From contig CACWFY010000003.1 of assembly GCA_902760345.1 (NCBI GenBank), positions 30,930-94,929 of the forward strand: 64,000 bases of DNA. The letters run 5' to 3'. This document shows, piece after piece, positions 18,380 through 28,030 of this stretch (its first letter is position 1; each line of letters starts with the position of its first letter). The notes below the pieces were generated by a model. That model was not told the origin of the DNA. It worked only from the letters and a program-made list of their open reading frames with translations, and did no database searches. The DNA is from an uncultured Bacteroidales bacterium (GTDB lineage Bacteria > Bacteroidota > Bacteroidia > Bacteroidales > Bacteroidaceae). The position numbers and the translations under genes are program-made.

Positions 18380-18387
18380 CAAATATA
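18380..18387 (-). promoter_or_regulatory. Candidate internal -7 element TATATTTG before murG
   Basis: Fits TAnnTTTG, 23 nt upstream of the murG ATG in the only spacer of the cluster that is A/T-rich. No good -33 partner is seen. Confidence 0.3.
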
Positions 18388-18395
18388 CAAATTTT

Positions 18396-19661
18396 CTATG
18401 AATCTAAGCTTATGTTTTCATCTTTTTCTTTCGTGTCGCCCTTTTTTATCTTTGCTGAACGGCTAACACTCAGTATAGCACCGATATAGGCACAGTTGAT
18501 GATGGTCGACGTACCACCCTTTGAAATCAACGGCAACGGCTGACCGGTAACTGGTGCCAAGCCTACGGCCACCATCATGTTGAACGTTGCCTGGACCACG
18601 AGCAGCAGGCCCAGTCCCATGGCCAGGAAAGCAGGGAAATTATTCTCGCAACGACTGGCAATTCGTGCACAGCGGTAGAGCAGGACGATATACAGGAACA
18701 TGACGGCAAAGGCTCCCAGTATGCCTAACTCTTCGATGACAATGGCGTAGATGAAGTCGCTGAAGGCCTGTGCCAGGAAGTCACGCTCGACCGATTGTCC
18801 AGGGCCTTTGCCCACGATACCGCTTGACACAATAGCGATATTGGCATGAGCCACTTGGGCATCCTTGTCAAGGTCATACTCCTGTGGGGTGGGGTCGTCT
18901 TTTCCGAATTTCAGGATACGGCTTTTCCAAGTGTCGGCACGGTGCAGCATCTTCTCCACCTTGCTTTTCTTCTTGGGTTGCTCCACCTGTTCCACTTTCG
19001 TCAGTTGCTCGTCTTCACCAGTAGTGTCGTGCCCGATAATCATCACCATCGAGATGGCAAAGATACCACATGCGGCAATGATAGCGACAAGTTTTGCTAA
19101 CTGACGTATGGGCACCTGTCCGATAAACATCATCATCACTACCACTCCAAAGAGCAGGGCGGCCGTTGAGAGGTTCTCAACGCCAATGGCCAAACAGGCA
19201 GGGATGGTAATCCACAGTATCCACTTAAAGGCCTGACGGTCAGCACCTGTTTCACGCTGCATAGCTGCCAGAATCTGTGCTACAGCGAGTACAATAGTCC
19301 CCTTGGCAATCTCTGAAGGCTGTATGGTAAAGCCCATGATGCTAATCCATCGCGAAGCGTCGTTGGTGCTCTTTCCGCCACCCAGCATGACGATGAGTAG
19401 CATGATGGCTGTAATCAGCATCAGGAAGGGTGTCAGCAGTTTGAAGTAGCGGCATGGAATATTTAACGTGACGACCGCTACTACCACACCAGCAATGATG
19501 GTGCCGGTATGATAGGCGATGGGACCTACGTAGTTATGGCTCTTATACGTCAGTCCGCTCGATGCCGAGAATACCTCTACAATACTAATCATGCAGAGGA
19601 AGAAGAACACCATCCAGATGACCTTGTCGCCTTTGAAGATATTGCCTATTCTCTTGTTCAT
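18396..19661 (-). CDS. ftsW: Lipid II polymerase/flippase family protein FtsW
   Basis: A 421-residue SEDS-family membrane protein, the septal peptidoglycan glycosyltransferase partner of FtsI. About ten hydrophobic segments are visible, and conserved SEDS motifs include QPSEIAKG and the C-terminal PLPLISKGGTS. A loop of about 50 charged residues (QPKKKSKVEKMLHRADTWK region) sits between the middle helices, longer than in E. coli. The position between murD and murG supports FtsW over RodA. Confidence 0.95.
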   Translation of the reverse strand: MNKRIGNIFKGDKVIWMVFFFLCMISIVEVFSASSGLTYKSHNYVGPIAYHTGTIIAGVVVAVVTLNIPCRYFKLLTPFLMLITAIMLLIVMLGGGKSTNDASRWISIMGFTIQPSEIAKGTIVLAVAQILAAMQRETGADRQAFKWILWITIPACLAIGVENLSTAALLFGVVVMMMFIGQVPIRQLAKLVAIIAACGIFAISMVMIIGHDTTGEDEQLTKVEQVEQPKKKSKVEKMLHRADTWKSRILKFGKDDPTPQEYDLDKDAQVAHANIAIVSSGIVGKGPGQSVERDFLAQAFSDFIYAIVIEELGILGAFAVMFLYIVLLYRCARIASRCENNFPAFLAMGLGLLLVVQATFNMMVAVGLAPVTGQPLPLISKGGTSTIINCAYIGAILSVSRSAKIKKGDTKEKDENISLDS

Positions 19662-19670
19662 TTTTCTATT

Positions 19671-19706
19671 TATGGGTCCTATGGGGCTTATGGGGCCTAT
19701 GGATCT
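19671..19706. repeat. 9-bp tandem repeat between murD and ftsW
   Basis: Four 9-bp units: TATGGGTCC, TATGGGGCT, TATGGGGCC, TATGGATCT. Same family as 17200-17244; it ends at the murD stop codon. Confidence 0.9.
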
Positions 19707-21037
19707 TATAAGTTTCTTGCTAATTCCTTGAATTGTTCACCGCGGTCTTCCATGTTCTTAAACAGGTCGAACGATGCACAGCAGGGTGACAGCAGCACCG
19801 TCATGCCGGGTTCGGCGAGTTCGTAGCAGGCGTTGACGCAGTCTTTCATCGAGTGGGTGTCGCGAACGGGTATGCCCAACTGGTCGAAGTTGTCGTGCAG
19901 CTTCTGGTTGTCGGCACCCAGATACACCAGTCCAGCGCATTTCTCGCGAATCAGCGGCAGCAGCGGTGTATAGTCGTTACCCTTGTCCTTGCCGCCGACG
20001 ATAAGGATGGTCTTGGTCTTCATCGACTCTAGTGCATACCAGCAGGCATCGACGTTGGTAGCCTTCGAGTCATTGATATATTGTACGCCACGTACGGTAC
20101 ATACTTTTTCCAAACGGTGCTCCACGCCGGGGAAGTCGCTTAGTGACTGCCTGATGACTTCTTTCTTGATACCTGCAATATTGGTGGCAATACCTGCGGC
20201 CAGCGAGTTGTAGATATTGTGCTTACCGGTCAGCGACAGTGCTTCCTGTTCCATATTGAAGGGTTCCGGCTGTTCTATCGTATATTGTCCCTCCTCGATA
20301 TAACCGATGCTACCCTTTTCTTTCAGTTCAGAGAACGGATACTGGATGGACTGGATATCGTATTTGGCCAGTTCCTTCTTGATGATGGGGTCGTCGTTCC
20401 AGTAGATGAAGGCATCCTGTGCCGTTTGGTTCTGGATGATGCGCATCTTCGAGTCTACATAGTTTTGCATCTTGAAGTCGTAGCGGTCGAGATGGTCTGG
20501 CGTGATATTCAACAAAATGGCGATATTGGCACGGAAGTCGTACATGTTGTCGAGTTGGAACGAGCTGAGCTCAATGATGTAGTATTCGTGCGGATCTTCA
20601 GCCACCTGCAAAGCCAGTGAGTTGCCGATGTTTCCTGCAAGTCCGGCATCGTATCCGGCTTCGCGGAAGATGTGGTAGATGAGACTCGTGGTCGTGGTCT
20701 TGCCGTTCGATCCCGTGATGCAGATCATCTTCGAGGTGGTGTAGCGTCCGGCAAACTCAATCTCACTGATGATATGGATGCCCTTCTCCTTGATCTTGAC
20801 AATCATCGGTGCAGTGTCAGGAATGCCCGGGCTTTTGATAATCTCGTCGGCATTGAGAATCTTTTCCTCGGTATGCTGGCCCTCTTCCCATGCTATCTGA
20901 TGGTCGTCCATCAGCGTCTTATACTTGTCGGAAATCTTCGACATGTCTGAAACAAACACGTCGAAACCCTCTTTCTTAGCCAGTACGGCAGCACCTGCTC
21001 CGCTTTCGCCGGCTCCTAAAATGACAATCCTTTTCAT
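19706..21037 (-). CDS. murD: UDP-N-acetylmuramoylalanine--D-glutamate ligase MurD
   Basis: A 443-residue Mur ligase adding D-glutamate to UDP-MurNAc-L-Ala. The N-terminal ILGAGESGAGAAVLAKK motif and ATP loop ITGSNGKTTTTSL are intact, with NDSKATNVDA and the C-terminal LSPCCASFD region. The ATG at 21037 overlaps the mraY stop codon by ATGA and fits the family N-terminus; an in-frame extension upstream would lie within mraY. Confidence 0.97.
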   Translation of the reverse strand: MKRIVILGAGESGAGAAVLAKKEGFDVFVSDMSKISDKYKTLMDDHQIAWEEGQHTEEKILNADEIIKSPGIPDTAPMIVKIKEKGIHIISEIEFAGRYTTSKMICITGSNGKTTTTSLIYHIFREAGYDAGLAGNIGNSLALQVAEDPHEYYIIELSSFQLDNMYDFRANIAILLNITPDHLDRYDFKMQNYVDSKMRIIQNQTAQDAFIYWNDDPIIKKELAKYDIQSIQYPFSELKEKGSIGYIEEGQYTIEQPEPFNMEQEALSLTGKHNIYNSLAAGIATNIAGIKKEVIRQSLSDFPGVEHRLEKVCTVRGVQYINDSKATNVDACWYALESMKTKTILIVGGKDKGNDYTPLLPLIREKCAGLVYLGADNQKLHDNFDQLGIPVRDTHSMKDCVNACYELAEPGMTVLLSPCCASFDLFKNMEDRGEQFKELARNL

Positions 21038-22305
21038 CTTACTTTCAGTGTGATAATCGTTAATGCAGCCAATATAATTGTTGTAATCCAAAATCGAATG
21101 GTAATCTTTGACTCATGGAACGGACGGTGTGGCCATCCCTTGAGGATATAGCGACTCGTTGGGTCGAGCTGTGAGTCAAGCCTGCGAAACGTGTCGTGGA
21201 TGGGTGTTGCACGGAAGACACGAACACGCTCTCCCTTGCGCTTCTTCAGCTTAAACCATTGCGTCTGGATGATGACGCTGAGGCTCTCGATGAAGAAGAT
21301 GCCACACAACAAGGGTAGCATCAGCTCCTTGTGGATGATGACGGCACAGACACCAATGATGCCACCGATGGTCAGCGAACCCGTATCGCCCATAAACACC
21401 TGCGCCGGGTAGGCATTATACCAGAGGAAACCAATCATTGCTCCGATGAAGGCGCTGAGGAATACTACCAACTCTTGTGAGCCAGGGATGTACATGATGT
21501 CGAAGTATGCCGCATAGACAATATGCGACGATACGTAGGAGAAAATCAGTAGCGCTACACCAATGATAGCTGAGTTGCCCGCACACATGCCGTCCATACC
21601 GTCGTTCAGGTTTGCACCATTTGACACGGCGGTGACGACGATGATGGTCATAATGACGAACAGCACCCATCCTGCAGCCACCTTATATTTACCGCAGAAC
21701 GCCATCACATCCGAGTAGTTCAGGTTGTGGTTCTTGATGAATGGTATGGTGGTGTGTAGCGACTTGACGGGTTCTGTGTTGTGCTTCACCACCACCTCTT
21801 GATTCTGCTGTACCTCAGAGACGTTTTCACGCACCACGGCATCTGGACTGAGCCATAGCGTCAGTCCGACAATGAAGCCGATACTCACCTGTCCGACAAT
21901 CTTATAGATGCCTTTCAGACCTTCCTTGTTCTTACGGAAAATCTTGATGTAGTCGTCCATGAAGCCTAGGAATCCCAGCCATACAGTAGTGACAATCATC
22001 AGCAACAGGTAAGTGTTGCGCATACGTCCTAACAGCAATACGGGAATGAGGATGGCGACAATGATGATGATACCACCCATCGTGGGTACCCCTTTCTTCT
22101 CAATGCCGAAGGGGTCGATGCTGGCGTCGCGTGCTGTCTCTGAGATGTTGCGGCGTTTCATCCACTTGATGAAATACTCGCCGAACCATGCCGAGATGAC
22201 CAGCGACAAAATCAGCGCCAGCAGGGCGCGGAACGAGATGTACGACCAGATGTGTGCGCCCGGGATGTTGTATTGCTCTAAAAAGCGGAAGATGTAGTAC
22301 AGCAT
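21034..22305 (-). CDS. mraY: Phospho-N-acetylmuramoyl-pentapeptide transferase MraY
   Basis: A 423-residue polytopic membrane enzyme that forms lipid I on undecaprenyl phosphate. The conserved GVPTMGGIIII, FLGFMDDYIKI (catalytic aspartates) and MGDTGSLTIGG blocks are all present. The length above 400 residues reflects a loop insertion (about residues 165-200, ENVSEVQQNQEVVVKHN) characteristic of Bacteroidota MraY. Coupled to murD by overlapping codons. Confidence 0.97.
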   Translation of the reverse strand: MLYYIFRFLEQYNIPGAHIWSYISFRALLALILSLVISAWFGEYFIKWMKRRNISETARDASIDPFGIEKKGVPTMGGIIIIVAILIPVLLLGRMRNTYLLLMIVTTVWLGFLGFMDDYIKIFRKNKEGLKGIYKIVGQVSIGFIVGLTLWLSPDAVVRENVSEVQQNQEVVVKHNTEPVKSLHTTIPFIKNHNLNYSDVMAFCGKYKVAAGWVLFVIMTIIVVTAVSNGANLNDGMDGMCAGNSAIIGVALLIFSYVSSHIVYAAYFDIMYIPGSQELVVFLSAFIGAMIGFLWYNAYPAQVFMGDTGSLTIGGIIGVCAVIIHKELMLPLLCGIFFIESLSVIIQTQWFKLKKRKGERVRVFRATPIHDTFRRLDSQLDPTSRYILKGWPHRPFHESKITIRFWITTIILAALTIITLKVR

Positions 22306-22322
22306 ATCGTTATTATGTTATG

Positions 22323-22354
22323 TCGATGTTTCGAAGTTTCGAAATTTCGATGTT
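22323..22354. repeat. 8-bp tandem repeat between murE and mraY
   Basis: Four units TCGATGTT, TCGAAGTT, TCGAAATT, TCGATGTT. Complementary to the consensus at 8952-8983; it ends on the murE stop codon. Confidence 0.88.
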
Positions 22355-23810
22355 ACGACTGAAATATTTCTCTCACAATCTCTCGGTCGTCGAAGTGGTG
22401 CTTGACGCCCTTGATTTCCTGATAGTCCTCATGGCCTTTACCGGCAATGAGGATGACGTCGCCCTTTTGGGCCAGCATACAAGCAGTTTTGATGGCTTCC
22501 TTGCGGTCGACAATGCTCACCACTTTCTTCATCTGCTTCTGGTCCAAACCGGCCAGCATGTCGTTGATGATGTCTTGCGGCTCCTCGAAACGGGGATTGT
22601 CTGAGGTGATGATGACGCGGTCGCTCTGCTTGACGGCTTCTTGTGCCATCAGCGGACGCTTACCCTTGTCACGGTTGCCACCTGCGCCACAGACGGTAAT
22701 GATCTGTCCCTGCTTGCCGTCCAGTACCTCGTGGATGGCTTTGAGCACGTTCTCCAAGGCGTCGGGTGTGTGGGCATAGTCAACGATAGCCGTGACACCC
22801 TCTTCCGAGCGGATGGGCTCCAGGCGCCCTGCCACACTCTTCAGCGTGCTCAGCACCACTAGAATGTCTTCGGGTTGCTTGCCCAACATGACGGCAGCAC
22901 CATATACTGCCAGCAGGTTCGAAACATTGAACTTTCCGATAAATTGTACACCCACCTCGCGGCCATTGATGTCAAGGTACATACCCTCAAAGTGGCATTC
23001 GATAATTCGTGCGCGGAAGTCGGCCATGCGCTGTGTCGAATAGGTCTTGACGGTCGCTTTTGTGTTCTGTACCATGACCATGCCATTCTTGTCGTCGGCA
23101 TTGGTGATCGCGAAGGCACCCTTCGGCAGTCCGTCGAAGAAGGCTTTCTTCGCGTCGCGGTAGTTCTCAAATGTCTTGTGATAGTCCAAATGGTCGCGTG
23201 TGAGGTTGGTAAACAGTCCTCCGGCAAATGTCAGACCACCAATGCGCTGTTGGGCGATGGCATGGCTCGAACACTCCATGAAGGCATATTCGCAACCGGC
23301 GGCCACCATTTGGGCCAGCAGTTTGTTCAGTTCGATGGGGTCGGGAGTAGTATGGTCTGCAGGTATGGCTTCTCCTTTAATATAGTTACATACTGTCGAC
23401 AGGAGTCCACACTTGTGCCCCATTTTCCGGAACATATTATATAATAAGGTGGCGATGGTGGTTTTACCATTGGTACCCGTCACACCCACCAGCTTTAGTT
23501 GTTTCGATGGTTCGCCATAAAAAGCGGTAGCCACAGGGCCTACGGCAGCCTCTGTCGATTCTACTTGCACGTACGTCACTCCACTATTCTCAGCTGTCTC
23601 CGGCAGGTCTTCGCATAATACTGCGACAGCTCCCAGCTCCAAGGCTTTGGGAATAAAGCGGTGGCCGTCAGTTTGTGTGCCCTTGATGGCGACGAAGAGA
23701 TGGCCTTTCTCTACCTTGCGTGAGTCGATGTTCACGCCAGTAATGTCTGCCTCGGCATCGCCAATGATGGCGAGAGGCTTGACGTTCTTTAGCAGTTCGC
23801 TTAATTTCAT
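22353..23810 (-). CDS. murE: UDP-MurNAc-L-Ala-D-Glu--2,6-diaminopimelate ligase MurE
   Basis: A 485-residue Mur ligase adding the third stem residue. The ATP loop [13 protein letters not shown] and the specificity motif DNPR (in [12 protein letters not shown]) are visible; DNPR is the signature of meso-diaminopimelate-adding enzymes as opposed to lysine-adding ones. The ATG at 23810 gives the expected [10 protein letters not shown] start; an upstream in-frame codon at 23849 overlaps ftsI. Confidence 0.96.
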   Translation of the reverse strand: MKLSELLKNVKPLAIIGDAEADITGVNIDSRKVEKGHLFVAIKGTQTDGHRFIPKALELGAVAVLCEDLPETAENSGVTYVQVESTEAAVGPVATAFYGEPSKQLKLVGVTGTNGKTTIATLLYNMFRKMGHKCGLLSTVCNYIKGEAIPADHTTPDPIELNKLLAQMVAAGCEYAFMECSSHAIAQQRIGGLTFAGGLFTNLTRDHLDYHKTFENYRDAKKAFFDGLPKGAFAITNADDKNGMVMVQNTKATVKTYSTQRMADFRARIIECHFEGMYLDINGREVGVQFIGKFNVSNLLAVYGAAVMLGKQPEDILVVLSTLKSVAGRLEPIRSEEGVTAIVDYAHTPDALENVLKAIHEVLDGKQGQIITVCGAGGNRDKGKRPLMAQEAVKQSDRVIITSDNPRFEEPQDIINDMLAGLDQKQMKKVVSIVDRKEAIKTACMLAQKGDVILIAGKGHEDYQEIKGVKHHFDDREIVREIFQS

Positions 23811-23827
23811 ATCTCTTGTTTCTTTGT

Positions 23828-25927
23828 TTATTCTAAAATCAACAAGCATTCGCAGCCCTTCATAATCTGTTTGCCGGCGGGGTAGCTCTGGTGGCGCACC
23901 TTTCCGCGACCATGGATTTTTACGCGTAGGCCACGGTGTTCCAGTTCGTATACCGCATCTTTGGCACCCATACCTGTCACGTCGGGACAGACAGACTGTT
24001 TGTACTTGGGCGACTGGCCGACACGTTTGTTGATGTCCAGCTTGCTCAGCACGTAGTTGGCAGCCGTCGTGTTGCCGTTTTTGACATCAGGAATGATGAC
24101 GGACTTCTCGTCGTGGGCAGCATCGACGCTCATCTTCAGATTGCGGGCCATGACACCCTCAGCAATATGGTGGAAGACGACACCGCTCATACCACCTCCA
24201 GAAGCCGGCAGTCCCGACTTCTTTAGACAGACAATACATGTATAGTGCGGATTGTCGGCAGGGAAGTAGCCGGCAAAACTCAGCCAGTAGCGGGTGGTTC
24301 CTGAATGATAGCCGCCATGTTCGTCGGCAATCTGTGCCGTACCTGTCTTTCCGGCAACCTTGAAGAGTTTCGATCCTGCTTTGCGTCCCAGACCCTGACT
24401 GACAACATGCTCCAGAATGGTTTGTATGGTCTTGATGGCTTTCGGTTTGGCAATACGGTTCTTAATGACTTCTGGTGGGAATTCCGCAATGGTTTCACCG
24501 TTCTTCACTACTTTCTTGACAAACCGCGGACGCATCATCTTACCATTGTTGGCAATGGCATTATAGAAGGTGACGGTATTGATGGGTGCTATCTGCGTCT
24601 CATAGCCGATGGACATCCAGGGCAGAGCGGTCTTGCTCCAGTTGACATATTGTCCGCGCTGGTTCTTCTGCGGCATGCGGATGTGGGGCGGCTGGTAACC
24701 TACCAGTGGCAGTTTCAGATCTTCGTGGATACCCACACGATACAGTCCCTTGACGTAGCGCTCGGGATTACTGCCGTAGAAACGGTCGATGACGTGGCTG
24801 ACACCGATGTTCGAACTGACCTCCAGCGTACGGGCGACATTGATGTCTTGATAACCGCCGCGACGCCAGTTATGGTCTTTCATCCAACGGCCATGCATCT
24901 GTTGTACACCGCTACCGGTATGGATGACGTAACTTGTGTCCACTACCTCATCATCAAGGGCAACCAGGAATGAGGCGACCTTGAATACCGAACCGGGCTC
25001 GCAACGGTAGCTGATGGCCGAATTGACGGCCTCGATATATTTACCTTCTTCGTTGCGCACCATGTTGACGATGGCCTTCACGTCTCCCGTCTCTACCTCC
25101 ATGAGGATGGCGACACCCATATCGCCGCCGATGAGTTTCAGCTCATCCAGTACTGCACGTTCGGCGAGATCCTGCATGTTTACGTCGATGGTCGTCACGA
25201 TGTCGGCACCGTCGACGGGCAGTGTCACGGGAATGTTCATGTACTTGTTCAGAACCTTACGGCGTCCTGTAATGCCAGGCGTGCCACGCAGGATGCTATC
25301 GTACGATAGTTCCAGACCATAGTATGCTGAGTCCTTGGCACCATACATGCCACCTACCGTACGCAGTGCCAGCGTGCCGAAAGGACGGTTGCGCGAGTTG
25401 AATTCCTCCTCGTGGAAGCCACTCTTGTATTTGGGTAGGTTAAAGAACGGCAACTGTTTCACCTCCATATAGGTATTGTAGTTGATGCGCTTTGGCCAGA
25501 TAGGCCAGTGGCGGGCACCTACGCTGCCGTTTTTGTTTTCCTTCTGCCTGCCTTTCTCCAGCCATACCTTGAATTCATGGGCCGTAATCGGTGGAAATAT
25601 CTTGCTCAGGCCTTCACAGACAGAGTCCAGTTTGTCTTGCCATAGTGAGTCGTTCTTCTCGAAAGCTGCTGCCTGATAATCCATGAAGATCTTGTATTCG
25701 GGTATCGACGAGGCCATCAACTGTCCGTCACAGCTGAGGATGTTGCCGCGGTTGGGTTTGACCATCACGCTGTCGCGCTTCAGTCGGTCGGCTACCTCGG
25801 TCCAATACTGTTTCTTGGCAGTCATAATATATAGCGCCTTGCCAATGACGGCAAAGCCGATGATAGTCAGCACGACCGCTATCGCCATGTAGCGGGGCAT
25901 CACTTTATCGTTGTCGAACTTACTCAT
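23828..25927 (-). CDS. ftsI: Septal transpeptidase FtsI (penicillin-binding protein) with PASTA domains
   Basis: A 699-residue class B penicillin-binding protein. One N-terminal membrane helix (about residues 13-35) precedes the dimerisation domain and the transpeptidase domain with all active-site motifs: SVFK at 313-316, SSN at 371-373 and KTGT at 527-530. Residues from about 608 form one complete and one further PASTA-like unit (IIPDVKNGN and [12 protein letters not shown]), as in Bacteroidota FtsI. It crosslinks septal peptidoglycan with FtsW. Confidence 0.95.
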   Translation of the reverse strand: MSKFDNDKVMPRYMAIAVVLTIIGFAVIGKALYIMTAKKQYWTEVADRLKRDSVMVKPNRGNILSCDGQLMASSIPEYKIFMDYQAAAFEKNDSLWQDKLDSVCEGLSKIFPPITAHEFKVWLEKGRQKENKNGSVGARHWPIWPKRINYNTYMEVKQLPFFNLPKYKSGFHEEEFNSRNRPFGTLALRTVGGMYGAKDSAYYGLELSYDSILRGTPGITGRRKVLNKYMNIPVTLPVDGADIVTTIDVNMQDLAERAVLDELKLIGGDMGVAILMEVETGDVKAIVNMVRNEEGKYIEAVNSAISYRCEPGSVFKVASFLVALDDEVVDTSYVIHTGSGVQQMHGRWMKDHNWRRGGYQDINVARTLEVSSNIGVSHVIDRFYGSNPERYVKGLYRVGIHEDLKLPLVGYQPPHIRMPQKNQRGQYVNWSKTALPWMSIGYETQIAPINTVTFYNAIANNGKMMRPRFVKKVVKNGETIAEFPPEVIKNRIAKPKAIKTIQTILEHVVSQGLGRKAGSKLFKVAGKTGTAQIADEHGGYHSGTTRYWLSFAGYFPADNPHYTCIVCLKKSGLPASGGGMSGVVFHHIAEGVMARNLKMSVDAAHDEKSVIIPDVKNGNTTAANYVLSKLDINKRVGQSPKYKQSVCPDVTGMGAKDAVYELEHRGLRVKIHGRGKVRHQSYPAGKQIMKGCECLLILE

Positions 25928-25954
25928 TTCTTGTTTTCTTACTTCTCACCTCTA

Positions 25955-26404
25955 TTACTCAGGCACCTGAATGATGTAAGGCGGCTGGTCAGCCTGATGT
26001 AGCAGTGAGTCTTTGTTCTCTTTCAGTATCTCCAGCACATGACTCTCACGGCATTTCTCCGTCAGCGTGCTCGACGACGACAGCGCCTTGAACTTCGCAT
26101 CCTTGAGGTCGTTCTCCAGTTTGTCTATGGTCAGCAGGTCTTGCTGGCACTGATAGCGGAAAGCCACATAGACAATGGTGAATGCCACGATGACCAGAAA
26201 CAGCCAGATTTGTGAACGTACAGTCTGCGTAGTCAGCAGGTCGCCGCCCAGAATGGTACGCAGCTTTAACTGTTGCGATGGCTTCGGGTCTTCTTCCGTA
26301 GCCGTCTCCTTGATTTTCTTCAGCGTTTCTGTCAGTTTGCTCTCTGGCGATTCCTGGACCTCAGGACTTTCAGGTTGCTCAATCTTTATGTTGTCGTCTT
26401 CCAT
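25955..26404 (-). CDS. ftsL: FtsL-like division protein
   Basis: A 149-residue bitopic protein: an acidic, proline-rich cytoplasmic tail of about 70 residues, one membrane helix (IWLFLVIVAFTIVYVAF, about 85-101), and a short periplasmic coiled coil (DKLENDLKDAKFKALSSSS). Sequence similarity to FtsL is weak, but size, topology and position between rsmH and ftsI fit the FtsL-like family of Bacteroidota. It would act with FtsQ and a DivIC/FtsB-like protein encoded elsewhere. Confidence 0.88.
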   Translation of the reverse strand: MEDDNIKIEQPESPEVQESPESKLTETLKKIKETATEEDPKPSQQLKLRTILGGDLLTTQTVRSQIWLFLVIVAFTIVYVAFRYQCQQDLLTIDKLENDLKDAKFKALSSSSTLTEKCRESHVLEILKENKDSLLHQADQPPYIIQVPE

Positions 26405-26409
26405 ATGGG

Positions 26410-27345
26410 TTATATCTTTTCTGCTATTCTTAGTTTGGCACTGCGGCTACGTGGGTTCTCTTGCTGTTCGTCGTCAGTCGGGGTGATGACCTTGCAGACG
26501 GTTTTCAGCGGACAGTGGATGCGTCCGAAAAAGTCTTGCTCTACTTTCCCTTCGGCATTGCCGGCCTTCATTACGTTCTTGACGATACGGTCTTCCAACG
26601 AATGGTAGGTGATGACGCTCAGCCTGCCACCTTCTGCCAACAGTTCCGTAGTACCTTTCAGCATGTCACGTAGGGCATCCATCTCGTGATTGACCTCGAT
26701 GCGTAGGGCTTGGAACAGACGGGCTATGTCTTTCTTTAGCGCGGCATTGACGATGGTCAGTTGTCCTTCTTCCTGTATTGTCTCAATACCTAGCACATCG
26801 AGCAGCTGTCCCGTAGTTTTGATGTGCTCCTGCTGGCGTGCCGTAACGATGGTCTTGGCCAGTCGACGGGCATTCTTCAGTTCGCCATACAGGTAGAATA
26901 CGTCGGCCAGATGCTCTTCCGTGTAGTCGTTCAGCACGTTTGCGGCAGTCATCCCAGCCCGCTTGTTCATGCGCATGTCCAGAGGAGCCTCAAAGCGGAA
27001 CGAAAAGCCGCGGGTCTCGTCGTCGAAGTGGTGGCTCGACACACCGAGGTCGGCCAGCAGTCCGTTGATTTTCTCCACGCCGTAGTAGTGCATCCAGTTG
27101 CTGATATATCTAAAGTTGCTGCGTACGAAGGTAAATCTATCATCATCGACGATATTTTTTTCCGCATCAGCATCCTGGTCGAAGCTGTATAGGTGTCCAT
27201 TCTTGCCTAGTCGCGACAAAATCTCCCGCGAGTGGCCGCCACCGCCGAAGGTGACATCTACATAAATGCCGTCGGACTGGATGTCCAGTCCGTCGACGCT
27301 TTCTTTTAGGAGTACGGGTACATGATATGTCTCGGCTGTCTTCAT
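26410..27345 (-). CDS. rsmH: 16S rRNA (cytosine1402-N4)-methyltransferase RsmH
   Basis: A 311-residue SAM-dependent methyltransferase (MraW) that modifies C1402 in the decoding centre of 16S rRNA. The SAM motif DVTFGGGGHS, the LADLGVSSHHFD block and the late YHSLEDRIVK motif are present. It is the second gene of the division cluster and starts 32 nt after mraZ. Confidence 0.97.
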   Translation of the reverse strand: MKTAETYHVPVLLKESVDGLDIQSDGIYVDVTFGGGGHSREILSRLGKNGHLYSFDQDADAEKNIVDDDRFTFVRSNFRYISNWMHYYGVEKINGLLADLGVSSHHFDDETRGFSFRFEAPLDMRMNKRAGMTAANVLNDYTEEHLADVFYLYGELKNARRLAKTIVTARQQEHIKTTGQLLDVLGIETIQEEGQLTIVNAALKKDIARLFQALRIEVNHEMDALRDMLKGTTELLAEGGRLSVITYHSLEDRIVKNVMKAGNAEGKVEQDFFGRIHCPLKTVCKVITPTDDEQQENPRSRSAKLRIAEKI

Positions 27346-27369
27346 AGTCTTGATGGAATGATTTTCCCT

Positions 27370-27397
27370 CTCACCACTTACTTCTCGTCACTCGCCT
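27370..27397. repeat. 7-bp degenerate repeat at the mraZ 3' end
   Basis: Four units CTCACCA, CTTACTT, CTCGTCA, CTCGCCT. It spans the mraZ stop codon and encodes its last residues. Confidence 0.6.
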
Positions 27398-27839
27398 CTT
27401 CTTTCATCAGCTCTTCAAGAGCAGCTCCAAAGGCTTCGGGTTGCATCTGGTGTTCTTCGGCTTTGGTGGTGCTCCATATCTCGATGGTGTCCCCCATGCC
27501 AACAAACTTGATGTCTTGTACGATGTCGGCCATGCGCTGGTAGCGCTTGGGTATCAGGAAACGACCGTTGCCGTCGAGTGTCAGGATCTCCACTTCTGAG
27601 ACAAACTGTCGGAATACCTGCTGGTGCTGCTTGTTCCAGCGGTTCAGCCGTTGGCGCAGGGCATCTGTCTGTTCGTTCCACACGGATTCCGGGTAGAGTA
27701 CCAGGCACGGCTGGAACACATCCTTACGCAGAATGATATGCTCTTCACCGTCCGCCAGCAGTGTCTTGCGGAAGATGGCGGGCAGGAAAGCACGTCCTTT
27801 AGCGTCGATTTTGGCCTCTATGTTTCCTAAGAATCGCAT
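27378..27839 (-). CDS. mraZ: Transcriptional regulator MraZ
   Basis: A 153-residue protein with two swapped-hairpin AbrB-like domains, the MraZ layout: IEAKIDAKGRAFLPAIFRK near the N-terminus and LDGNGRFLIPKRYQR in the second half. MraZ binds direct repeats upstream of its own operon and represses it in E. coli. Three TGGGG repeats with 10-bp spacing lie directly upstream here (27889-27913). The ATG at 27839 matches the family start; an in-frame extension to 27914 would run across the promoter. Confidence 0.96.
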   Translation of the reverse strand: MRFLGNIEAKIDAKGRAFLPAIFRKTLLADGEEHIILRKDVFQPCLVLYPESVWNEQTDALRQRLNRWNKQHQQVFRQFVSEVEILTLDGNGRFLIPKRYQRMADIVQDIKFVGMGDTIEIWSTTKAEEHQMQPEAFGAALEELMKEEASDEK

Positions 27840-27871
27840 GTGTACTTCTTTAATTAATGTGAATTCGGATG

Positions 27872-27879
27872 CAAAGATA
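27872..27879 (-). promoter_or_regulatory. -7 element TATCTTTG of the division cluster promoter
   Basis: Matches TAnnTTTG on the minus strand, 32 nt upstream of the mraZ ATG. It lies just downstream of the MraZ box array. Confidence 0.7.
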
Positions 27880-27888
27880 CACAATTCT

Positions 27889-27913
27889 CCCCACAATCCC
27901 CCACAATTCCCCA
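27889..27913 (-). promoter_or_regulatory. Predicted MraZ operator (three TGGGG boxes)
   Basis: On the minus strand TGGGG occurs at 27913-27909, 27903-27899 and 27893-27889, exactly 10 bp apart. This is the known MraZ recognition arrangement (TGGGN separated by 5 nt). The boxes cover the region just upstream of the -7 element, where bound MraZ could block the sigma factor. Confidence 0.85.
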
Positions 27914-27997
27914 CAAAATTTTAGCTAATAAATGCTAAAGATTATCTTTTTTGCACATTTTAGTACCTTTAGTGCAATTGTTTTTAAATAAAATCAC

Positions 27998-28005
27998 TAA
28001 CTTTG
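27998..28005 (+). promoter_or_regulatory. -7 element TAACTTTG of the glycine lipid/PqqD operon
   Basis: Matches TAnnTTTG with a -33 TTG at 27978-27980; the first ATG is 25 nt downstream. Confidence 0.7.
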
Positions 28006-28030
28006 CAATCGTTAAGAAGAAAGTGAGAGA

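Noticed and set aside
17200-19706. 9-bp arrays considered as CRISPR or VNTR of a mobile element
   Set aside because: Units are contiguous without spacers and no cas gene or transposase is nearby.
24305-24973. 222-codon plus-strand frame opposite ftsI
   Set aside because: Antisense to the transpeptidase domain; no independent support.
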